This document shows, in pieces, positions 53,816-61,418 of a DNA stretch of 64,000 bases. The number at the start of each line of letters is the position of its first letter. The stretch's first letter is position 1. This stretch comes from Candidatus Haliotispira prima. GTDB lineage: Bacteria > Spirochaetota > Spirochaetia > SP-2023. The stretch lies in contig CP123443.1 in assembly GCA_029867005.1 (NCBI GenBank), forward strand, positions 744,001 to 808,000. The letters run 5' to 3'. The notes below the pieces were generated by a model. It searched no databases. It saw only the letters and a list, made by a program, of their open reading frames with translations, and was not told the DNA's origin. A program made the position numbers and the translations under genes.

Positions 53816-56290
53816 ATGCTGTCGGTCCTGGATGCAGAGTGCCCGGCCGTGCAGCAAGACGCGTTTTTGCACCCGTACCGTACACGAAACTATTTGCCGT
53901 TATTGCGATACCGGTATCTCCCGGTATTTTCCGGTATTTCAAAGAGTATATCTGTGCTTCTGAAACCCTGTCACCCCAACTATTGCCCAATCTTCCTCCG
54001 GCCAATCTTCCTCCTGTGGAAACTGCGGAGAAATAAAACTTTCTTCTTGCCAATGGCCTTGGTGCTGTCGTTAAGCTCCTGCAATACGGCCGGTACCGCG
54101 CAGAGCTTGGTCTGGGGTATGGCTCCGGACCAAGTGCAGGACCGTTTGGCCCAACGCAAGCTGGGGGAAATCAAAAACCATCTCGGTAGGAACAAAACAG
54201 AGGAAACCATGCAAGAGGCCCTGTTGTTAGGACAAGACAGCCTCTACACCATTGCCATGATCTTTGCCGAAGAAAAAGAATGGAACCTCTACCACCGTGC
54301 GATGGTGACGCAGGCCCATTCCGGCAGCGATTACGGCCGGAAAATTGCGTTTGACTACATGGCCGAACACCGAATTTTTAGTGCGAAGGACCGCCTCAAG
54401 AGCCTGCAAAAACACCTGAAAAATGAGCCTGAGGATGAAAAACAACTAACCAATGCGGCTTCTCTGGCCTTGGCCAGAGGTAAAGTGGACCTGGCAAGGG
54501 ATTACTGGTCACAGTCTGCGGCCTCCAAGCGAAAGCCGGGCGAGCATTTGAGTTTTGGCCAGGCGATATTGGGTCTGAAGTTGGCTTTATCGGAACGGGA
54601 CGGGCCGACCGCAAACGAATACATGCGCAGAGTCGTCTTGGATTTTCCGGTCAATAGCGGGCACCGCACCCTTCACAAAAATCTGGGCGTTCGACTCGCC
54701 TGGAGGGAGCTGCTGAAGAAAGGCCGGGATGGCCCGGAGTTGCTCCAAAGCCTGAATTGGAAGCGTGCCCTGTTACAAAAAAAGTTTTCGGAAACCCTTC
54801 CGGTTCTGTTTGCCTCCGGCGAACCGGACCGAAACCTCCGTTTCTGGTGGAGTCAGCATGTCCTGATAGAAGATACCGGACGGGCGATGCTTGCCGCCAA
54901 CAACTACCGTTCGCAGAGCCGCAATGTCGAAAACGGGCGCAAATATCTGAAAAATCTGCTGAGCCGGGAAAGCCCCCCGGATTCTCTCGACAAGCTTGCC
55001 CACAACAGCTTGGCCTACTGGTACATCCGCAACAACCGCAACTATGACGATATGGAAAAATATCGGTCTCAGTTTCGCGGCGATGCCGAACTGCGCCCTT
55101 GGCTGCTGACAGAATACCTCTACTTTTTCAAAAACTCCGCCCACTGGCCGGCCCTGCCGGCCTTCCTCAAATCCTGGTACGAAGAACAGCCCGGCGAAGT
55201 GAGTTTGAACAAAAACAGCATTCGTCTGTTCCGGGAACTCTACCGCAATATGTCTGCAAGTAAAAAAGTCGTGCCCCTACAGGAACTGTACCAATCGGCC
55301 CTGGAATGGGGCAACAAAGAACTGATTCTGGAAAGTGCCTGGAACTACCGGCTGGCCAAGGGCCGGCCGCTAAGCCGGGAAGAATGGCAGCAAATGCCCG
55401 GCAAACTGCGGAATCGGACACTTTCGGGCATCCGCCTGTTTATTCTGCGTGCCGACCATGCCGACCAGGGGGAAAAGTTGCTCTCCGACTTGCCCGACCA
55501 CGAGCCGAAAGGCATGCTGACTCCTTCCGAACAAATGTTGCACGATCTTCTTTCCTCTTTGATCGACAACGGGTTCGCCAATGAGGCCCTGCGTCTGGCC
55601 CGGCTCCACCACAAGGATCTGGCCCGGAGCAGCATTGTCGATTTCGCCCGCCGGATTCAGGCCGAAGGCCGTTACGATGTCAGCATGCGCATGGTGGCGC
55701 AGTTGACCTATGACGACAATTACAGGATATCGCGCGAGGCACTGGAACTGTTCTACCCCAAGGCGTTCTTTGAACTGATGAAGAACTTCAGCACCGAACA
55801 CAAGCTGCCCCTTCCCATTTTCTACGGTTTGGTGCGTCAGGAAAGTTACTTTGCCCCGGCCGTGGTCTCCCACGCCGGAGCCGTGGGCCTGAGTCAGCTA
55901 ATGCCGGCAACCATGCGAGAGGTTGCCGGCAAGATTGGCTACCGCGACCCGGATGCCAAGGACCCGGAAACGAATCTGAAAATCGGTTCCTACTACCTGC
56001 GCTACTTGGTCAACCACCGTTGGACCAAAGACTTTGGTCAGGCTCTGATGGCCTACAATGCCGGGCTGGGCAATATCCGCCGGTGGAAGGCCCGCCTTGG
56101 GGGCCGGAACAGCTTGGAGTTTAACAATGCCATCCCGGTGCGGGAAACTCGCCTGTACGTGCAGAAAATCAGCGTTGCGGCGATTTATTATTCGGTACTG
56201 TACGATTGGGATGACCCGATTTCTGTACTGCGCTCCATTTATCCGGATAATTTTCCGTCCGGTGAGGCTTCGCCTGAGAGCTCGGAGTAA
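53816..56290 (+). CDS. Soluble-type lytic transglycosylase (Slt-like), probable lipoprotein
   Basis: The frame is open from ATG 53816 (824 residues), but the true start is uncertain. A lipobox-like segment lies near residues 78-91 (FLPMALVLSLSSCNTAG), so translation may begin nearer to it at a TTG or CTG. The long middle is helical, like the superhelical U-domain of Slt70. The C-terminal GH23 domain shows LPIFYGLVRQESYFAP (catalytic Glu near residue 674), GAVGLSQLMPATM and ALMAYNAGLGNIRRW. It cleaves peptidoglycan between MurNAc and GlcNAc forming 1,6-anhydro ends. The next gene, yggS-like, follows by 78 bases. Confidence 0.88.
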   Translation: MLSVLDAECPAVQQDAFLHPYRTRNYLPLLRYRYLPVFSGISKSISVLLKPCHPNYCPIFLRPIFLLWKLRRNKTFFLPMALVLSLSSCNTAGTAQSLVWGMAPDQVQDRLAQRKLGEIKNHLGRNKTEETMQEALLLGQDSLYTIAMIFAEEKEWNLYHRAMVTQAHSGSDYGRKIAFDYMAEHRIFSAKDRLKSLQKHLKNEPEDEKQLTNAASLALARGKVDLARDYWSQSAASKRKPGEHLSFGQAILGLKLALSERDGPTANEYMRRVVLDFPVNSGHRTLHKNLGVRLAWRELLKKGRDGPELLQSLNWKRALLQKKFSETLPVLFASGEPDRNLRFWWSQHVLIEDTGRAMLAANNYRSQSRNVENGRKYLKNLLSRESPPDSLDKLAHNSLAYWYIRNNRNYDDMEKYRSQFRGDAELRPWLLTEYLYFFKNSAHWPALPAFLKSWYEEQPGEVSLNKNSIRLFRELYRNMSASKKVVPLQELYQSALEWGNKELILESAWNYRLAKGRPLSREEWQQMPGKLRNRTLSGIRLFILRADHADQGEKLLSDLPDHEPKGMLTPSEQMLHDLLSSLIDNGFANEALRLARLHHKDLARSSIVDFARRIQAEGRYDVSMRMVAQLTYDDNYRISREALELFYPKAFFELMKNFSTEHKLPLPIFYGLVRQESYFAPAVVSHAGAVGLSQLMPATMREVAGKIGYRDPDAKDPETNLKIGSYYLRYLVNHRWTKDFGQALMAYNAGLGNIRRWKARLGGRNSLEFNNAIPVRETRLYVQKISVAAIYYSVLYDWDDPISVLRSIYPDNFPSGEASPESSE

Positions 56291-56368
56291 GCCGTGCCTG
56301 AGAATAATATGTGGCCACGCAAAATTATGTAGGGCAATGAAAGCGGGCCAAATCGGAGGAGAAGGGCG

Positions 56369-57373
56369 ATGTTCTTACCGGAACGCTACTGGCAATTGGC
56401 CGGGGAAGTGACGGCAACGATGCGGGAGCAAGCCGCGCAACGGCTTGCTTTGGGCCAGAGCGTGGATATTCGTATTCTGTTGGTCAGCAAGTACCGGAGT
56501 CGGGAAGACATTTACAGCGTGTTGGACCACTTCAATGAGGCCGTCCAAATGCCGGCGGAAGCCTTGCAAGCGAAAGCTTTGCAAGCGGAAGCTTTAGAAG
56601 AGAAAGCCTTCGGACAAGGCCAAGAACAATCTCCGGGCAAGGCCATACCCGAATCGAAGCCATCGAATTTTGAGCTGCCGAATTTCGGGGAAAATTACGT
56701 TCAGGGAGCGGCCCTTCGCCGGGAAGAACTGGAGCAATACCAAGCAGACAAGGCGCAGGGCCTTGGCTCTCCGGGCTCTGCCAGCTCTGCGGAACTGCCG
56801 GAGCTGGAGTTGATTGGCCCGTTGCAAAGCAACAAAGCGGCCAAAGCCATTCGGTTGTTCCGGACTGTGCATAGTGTCTCTCGCATTAAATTACTCCAAG
56901 CCTTGGAAGCCGCCTGGCTCAAGCACAGTCAGGAGCTTGGGGATTGTGTCGAAGAGCGGGCAGAGACACCGCCGGACATTTTTTTCCAGTACAATGCCGG
57001 CGGCGAAGAACAAAAGAACGGTTGCCGCAGCTACGATGAGCTGCGGCAACTGACCGATGAATTGCTGAGAGTGGGGCCATTCCGTCTGCGCGGTCTAATG
57101 TGCATGGGCATAGCGGATGCGGATGCGGGAGCCAACCGTCGCGCCTTTGCCGAGTGCCGGGAACTGGCCCGGCGTTTGTGGCGTGACTACGCTCCGGCAG
57201 CGGCAACAAGCCTCCGTGATAATGGTGGGGTCAGAGAGGGAGGCAACGGAGGCAACGGAGGGCAATTATTGCCAAACTTTGAACTGTCCATGGGCATGAG
57301 CCGGGATTACCGTGAAGCTTTGGCGGAAGGGGCCAACGTTCTGCGTATCGGCAGCCTACTATTTGCCGGCTGA
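56369..57373 (+). CDS. YggS/PROSC-family PLP homeostasis protein
   Basis: 334 residues after a strong GGAGGAGAAGG site. Family landmarks are ILLVSKYRS (PLP lysine), NFGENYVQ, LELIGPLQSNKAAK, TVHSVSRIKLL, LRGLMCMGIAD, ELSMGMSRDYREAL and VLRIGSLLFAG. YggS proteins bind PLP without known catalysis and balance vitamin B6 and amino-acid pools. It is about 100 residues longer than usual because of two inserts: a slippage-type stretch ALQAKALQAEALEEKAF after the first helix, and a longer loop near the end (AATSLRDNGGVREGGNGGN). Confidence 0.88.
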   Translation: MFLPERYWQLAGEVTATMREQAAQRLALGQSVDIRILLVSKYRSREDIYSVLDHFNEAVQMPAEALQAKALQAEALEEKAFGQGQEQSPGKAIPESKPSNFELPNFGENYVQGAALRREELEQYQADKAQGLGSPGSASSAELPELELIGPLQSNKAAKAIRLFRTVHSVSRIKLLQALEAAWLKHSQELGDCVEERAETPPDIFFQYNAGGEEQKNGCRSYDELRQLTDELLRVGPFRLRGLMCMGIADADAGANRRAFAECRELARRLWRDYAPAAATSLRDNGGVREGGNGGNGGQLLPNFELSMGMSRDYREALAEGANVLRIGSLLFAG

Positions 57374-57391
57374 TTTCGCTAGGATGTCCGC

Positions 57392-58111
57392 ATGAAATAC
57401 CTGCCCGTGATGGCCTCGGCCCAAAGTTTGTCGGTACGGCCTTTCAGAGCTTTACGGAAACGGCCATGTTTCCTGCACAGTTTGGCACTCCTTTCCTTAC
57501 TGCTGTTTGCGGACTTGGGTTGGCCGACTCCGGCGGATGTTCTGTACTATCTCGGCCCGGCTAAGGCCCAATCGTATAGGCCGCTAAACAGCCAGGCCCG
57601 CGACCAAGTTCGCGACATAGAATACGGGGGGTCTTTCCTTGCCCCGTTGTCTGCACAAAGTATTAATAACAACAAAGATAACTTCAAACCGGTACCCTAT
57701 GGCAAAGATGAGTTTCCCATGTTTCTCCAACAGGTACGCCGCTTTGAAGTCATTCTGATTGGCTCTATACCGATTACGCTACTGTTTGGCTCGCTGATTT
57801 ACGACATTCTGTACAGCGTAACCGATCCGAACATCAATGGTATAATCACGGCTACGGACAATGATTCGATCCTCGGGAAGATTGGCATCAGTATCAGTGT
57901 CAGTGGTCTGCTGGCTGTGATCGACATGGCCATTCATCTGGGCCACCGAGGGAAAGAAAGGAAAGAGCGTGAGAGAATATTGCGTGACAGTGAGTTTATC
58001 GGAGGAGGAGATTCAGCAAAGCCGGGAGGAGGCCCTGACGAAGCTGAGAGAGAAGGCCCGGGAGAAGAGGCCGAACCGCCGGGGGGGGCTGCCGTACAGC
58101 AAGGCAACTAA
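57392..58111 (+). CDS. Hypothetical membrane protein with two or three helices
   Basis: 239 residues. An N-terminal signal-like helix ([17 protein letters not shown]), a periplasmic stretch, then helices near [20 protein letters not shown] and [20 protein letters not shown]. The C-terminal tail is Glu/Gly/Pro-rich. The last 143 bases overlap the frame of the following pseudouridine synthase, so this tail may reflect reading through that gene's 5' end; the true stop could still be used. No family recognised. It follows the yggS-like gene by 18 bases. Confidence 0.6.
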   Translation: MKYLPVMASAQSLSVRPFRALRKRPCFLHSLALLSLLLFADLGWPTPADVLYYLGPAKAQSYRPLNSQARDQVRDIEYGGSFLAPLSAQSINNNKDNFKPVPYGKDEFPMFLQQVRRFEVILIGSIPITLLFGSLIYDILYSVTDPNINGIITATDNDSILGKIGISISVSGLLAVIDMAIHLGHRGKERKERERILRDSEFIGGGDSAKPGGGPDEAEREGPGEEAEPPGGAAVQQGN

Positions 58112-59354
58112 ACACACGGAAATTCTGGAGCAGCAACGGATATCTGCGGTATTGGTGCGGCAGGAAGCCCAAGTCGCGGCCCAAGCAGGCACGGAATTGA
58201 GCCGGATGAGACTTGACCGATATGTTTGCAGTTTGCAGTTAGACGGGCTGGAAAACCGCAGCCGGCTCAAGCATCTGAAGGCAGAGGTGTGGAAAGATGG
58301 TGCCCTTCTGAAGTTTTCCCATTTGGTGGAAAATGGGGAAGAATTGCTGATTCGCTGGCAGGAACCGGAATCCTTTGATGCCCGCTGTGCCGTGCCGATG
58401 GATTTGGATATTCTCTATGAGGATGCCGATTTGGTTCTGTTGAACAAGCCCTATGGGCTGGCTGTACATGGGGCCGTAGGTTTGCGTGAACCGAGCCTCG
58501 TACAGGGGTTGATTGCCAAGTATCAGGATTTGCCGCAAAATTTTGGCTCAGGGGGTGCTGGGGCTGACAGGCAAGAAGAGAATGGCACAGATGTGTCGGA
58601 ACACGAGTTCCGCCCCGGAATAGTACATCGTTTGGACAAAGATACTTCGGGTGTTTTGCTGGTGGCCCGAAACAGTGCCGGTTTGCGTAATTTGAGCGGG
58701 CAATTTGCCGCACGCCGGGTGCAAAAAACCTATTACGCCCTTGTGCACGGCTGCCCAACCCGGCCGGCGGGGCGGGTTGATTTGCCGCTGATGCGGGACC
58801 CGAAGGCACCCCAACGCTATACCGTGTATCAGTCAAACCGCCTGATTGGCCGCTTCGGCGGCCGGACATTGTGCCAAGAGGAATTAGCAGAATTTTACGC
58901 CGATTGCGAGCCCGGCGAGCGGCCGAAAGGGCTGAGAGACTTGAAAGGTCTGAAGGGCTCTGAGAATGGAGCCAAATGGCGCACTGCGGAGACAGAATAC
59001 CGGGTAGTGCGCAGTTGGCAGTTTACCGAAGGTTTGCCGGATGGTCGGAAACAGCAGGTTGTCAGCTTGATTCGTCTGCGTCCCGGTACGGGGCGCACCC
59101 ATCAGTTGCGTGTCCATGCCAAGCATCTTGGCTGCCCTATTGTCGGTGACCCGATTTACGGTAAGCGGCAGGAGGACCGCACACTGGCCCGGTTGTGGGG
59201 CTTGCCGCAGCCAAGCTTGATGCTGCACGCCTTTCGTCTGGAGTTTTACCACCCGGAGGACGGGCGCGCAATGCGCGGCCAGGCAGCGGTACCGGCCCGG
59301 TTCCGCAACTGGTTGCAATGCTTCTTCGGCGGGGTACCGGATAAGGCCGGTTGA
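57969..59354 (+). CDS. RluA-family 23S rRNA/tRNA pseudouridine synthase
   Basis: 461 residues from the furthest start. An N-terminal S4 RNA-binding domain begins near [14 protein letters not shown] (about residue 80). The catalytic domain shows [35 protein letters not shown] with the catalytic Asp, and [26 protein letters not shown]. It converts uridines in rRNA or tRNA to pseudouridine; the exact target is not readable. The first 80 residues are charged and overlap the previous gene; a later start (for example ATG near 58206) is possible. A slippage-like insert [13 protein letters not shown] is present. Confidence 0.9.
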   Translation: MREYCVTVSLSEEEIQQSREEALTKLREKAREKRPNRRGGLPYSKATKHTEILEQQRISAVLVRQEAQVAAQAGTELSRMRLDRYVCSLQLDGLENRSRLKHLKAEVWKDGALLKFSHLVENGEELLIRWQEPESFDARCAVPMDLDILYEDADLVLLNKPYGLAVHGAVGLREPSLVQGLIAKYQDLPQNFGSGGAGADRQEENGTDVSEHEFRPGIVHRLDKDTSGVLLVARNSAGLRNLSGQFAARRVQKTYYALVHGCPTRPAGRVDLPLMRDPKAPQRYTVYQSNRLIGRFGGRTLCQEELAEFYADCEPGERPKGLRDLKGLKGSENGAKWRTAETEYRVVRSWQFTEGLPDGRKQQVVSLIRLRPGTGRTHQLRVHAKHLGCPIVGDPIYGKRQEDRTLARLWGLPQPSLMLHAFRLEFYHPEDGRAMRGQAAVPARFRNWLQCFFGGVPDKAG

Positions 59355-59641
59355 GCTGAGCAGGGCCGGAGGGAAATCTGTATCTTCCAACAGGCGGACA
59401 AGCATTCCAAAAAAGGCAATAGAAAGCAGTGAACGATTGTACGGTTTTAGATATAATCACTTGGCTTGTCGATTGGCTGTCCAATGACAGTGTGGTCTAA
59501 GATGTGGGAGAGGATGCTGTTCGCGTCCGTCACCGCAGAGAGATAAAGGATAGACATTAAAATACCCGTCGAGTATCTGTTTCCAAAAATGGGACGGGAC
59601 GGACGGAATATAGGCACGAGAGTAAATTTGAAGGGAAGAAT

Positions 59642-60877
59642 GTGGAACAAGACGGAAAAGGGAAGCCGGGCTCGGAAGTGATTGAGAGTGGGATTAAGGC
59701 TGAGGTCAAAGCTAAGGTTCAAGCCAAGGCCCAAAACCGTGTAGCGACTGAAAAGGCTCCGGTTCCGGGGTCTCCCCGGACATTGCAGCAGAACGACAGG
59801 GCTCCCTCTGATACGGCTGACTCGCTGTTTCCCCAAGCTGACGAGAGTATTCTAAAAAATACCAAGTTGCTGCAAGTGCACCCGGAGTCAAACCTGCCTC
59901 CGGGAGGATCAGGTGCAGAGTCCGAGGGGAATCCTTGGGAGAATATTGAACCGGAAAGGGTTCGACTGAATAAGTACATACATTTGGGCTACATTTCCGA
60001 GCAAAGTATGAAGCTGGTAATAGAGAGGCTTTATAATATCCAAACAAATCGACAAAAACAATTTAAGAGAATCATTGAGGAAATGCAAAAGAGCGAAAGC
60101 AAAGATAAATCTCTGGAGTACAGTTCCCAAATTAGTAGTGAAAAAGAAAGTTATAATTTCAACATTCTGTTTCTGGATTTCTCTCGTTACCTGAAGACCT
60201 TGTTGCATCCGCCCACGCGTCGGATTTTACAGGTAGCGGATTTGGTCTACCCGCAGGGGGTTCTGATGCAATGGGCTTTTCGTACCCTGGCTGCGAAGTT
60301 GTACGGGATGAAAGGACACCATGACAATGACCCGGAGAAGCGTCCGACATACGAATTTCAGACAAAATTTGATTTTACCGTCAGCTTGCTGAGCGACTTG
60401 GATGAATACCACTGTTCTGTATTTTTGATCGGTAGTGTGGCTTCTCTGCTGAACCGGGTAGAAGATATTTTTAAGACATCTTTTAATAATATTAAAATAC
60501 TTGGGCGTTATACCACTCGTCATGGTAAAGGTAAGAACCTTAGCGAAATACGGACGGTAATTAACAAATCGTCGCCCACACTGCTGCTGGTGGCACGGAA
60601 TGCTAATATTCATGATTTTGTCGATGGAAAAAATGGCGAACGCAGAATGAAATCTTTTCTGGTTTTGGATTACCCGGAAGCTTTGCGTGACTTTTCGGGG
60701 AAGTACCGTCGTAAAAAACGAGAACTTTTAAAGACTCTGCTTCCAATAAGTTATCTGGTCTTTCCGTGGAAATGGCCGGAATTGTTGTGTATTTTAATAT
60801 TTCTGTTGAAAATTTTCTTTTTAACTTTGGTTGGTGTAAAAGGTCACATCAATGATACTACATTAGGAGATCGTTGA
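59642..60877 (+). CDS. WecG/TagA/CpsF-like (GT26) glycosyltransferase, divergent
   Basis: 411 residues from GTG. Residues 1 to about 100 are low complexity (KAEVKAKVQAKAQ). The middle reads ILFLDFSRYLKTL, ILQVADLVYPQGVLMQ, CSVFLIGSVASLLNRVEDIF, IKILGRYTTRHGK and SSPTLLLVARNANIHDFV. These correspond in order to the ADLV.PDG, 'VFLLGG' and 'LLVGLGxPKQE' blocks of GT26 enzymes that add ManNAc-type sugars to undecaprenyl-linked acceptors. Several consensus residues differ, so activity is uncertain. A C-terminal helix (LLCILIFLLKIFFLTLVGV) would tether it to the membrane. Overlaps the next gene by 4 bases. Confidence 0.55.
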   Translation: MEQDGKGKPGSEVIESGIKAEVKAKVQAKAQNRVATEKAPVPGSPRTLQQNDRAPSDTADSLFPQADESILKNTKLLQVHPESNLPPGGSGAESEGNPWENIEPERVRLNKYIHLGYISEQSMKLVIERLYNIQTNRQKQFKRIIEEMQKSESKDKSLEYSSQISSEKESYNFNILFLDFSRYLKTLLHPPTRRILQVADLVYPQGVLMQWAFRTLAAKLYGMKGHHDNDPEKRPTYEFQTKFDFTVSLLSDLDEYHCSVFLIGSVASLLNRVEDIFKTSFNNIKILGRYTTRHGKGKNLSEIRTVINKSSPTLLLVARNANIHDFVDGKNGERRMKSFLVLDYPEALRDFSGKYRRKKRELLKTLLPISYLVFPWKWPELLCILIFLLKIFFLTLVGVKGHINDTTLGDR

Positions 60878-61323
60878 TGGAGAGTAAACTGTATGCCCTT
60901 CTGAATAATCTGTTGAATCCGAAAAAATTTCCGGTTGCGTTGTCGCTGGCTGCGATGTTTTCCATACCGGCCATTTTGGAAGTTTTTTTAATTGGCTATT
61001 ACCTGAAAGACAACTACAGTATGCGGATGATTCTGACTTTGGAATCTTTAAGTGTTTTGGTTGGTTACGCCTATCTGTTTTTGCTGATTAAGGTTCGCAT
61101 TTACCAATCATTGAATCACTACAAAGAAAAACGAATATATCGTTTGATTGGTTCATTTCCGGCTATTATATATATGCTGATTCCCGGTATGATAAGTCTT
61201 TTACTGGGTATCATTTTATTGACTCCATTAGTTTCTAAATGTATAGGCCGGAAAATTATTCAAGTCAGTCACATAGATCCGAATATTATTTATACTCTGC
61301 TGGAGTTAAATAACGCCAAATAG
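60874..61323 (+). CDS. FxsA-like small membrane protein
   Basis: 149 residues (or 148 from the second ATG at 60877). Four hydrophobic segments, including IPAILEVFLIGYYL and LIPGMISLLLGIILLTPLVS. The last resembles the FxsA pattern 'PGxxTDxxGxxLLxPxxR', but the full FxsA signature is not present. ATGA overlap with the GT26-like gene shows coupling. Role unknown. Confidence 0.5.
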   Translation: MMESKLYALLNNLLNPKKFPVALSLAAMFSIPAILEVFLIGYYLKDNYSMRMILTLESLSVLVGYAYLFLLIKVRIYQSLNHYKEKRIYRLIGSFPAIIYMLIPGMISLLLGIILLTPLVSKCIGRKIIQVSHIDPNIIYTLLELNNAK

Positions 61324-61418
61324 GCTGTTTGACTTAACCTGCCTGGGCCGCCGGCCCCAGGCAAGGCGGAAGCGGGGTTCTCAAGCGAAAGCAGAATTCT
61401 CAAGTGGAAGCGTGATTC
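61324..61418. other. Convergent junction with hairpin and short tandem repeats
   Basis: GCCTGGG / CCCAGGC (about 61346-61367) can form a stem for either strand. Three near copies of AAGCRNRRTTCTCAAG-type sequence follow (61369-61424). Confidence 0.45.
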
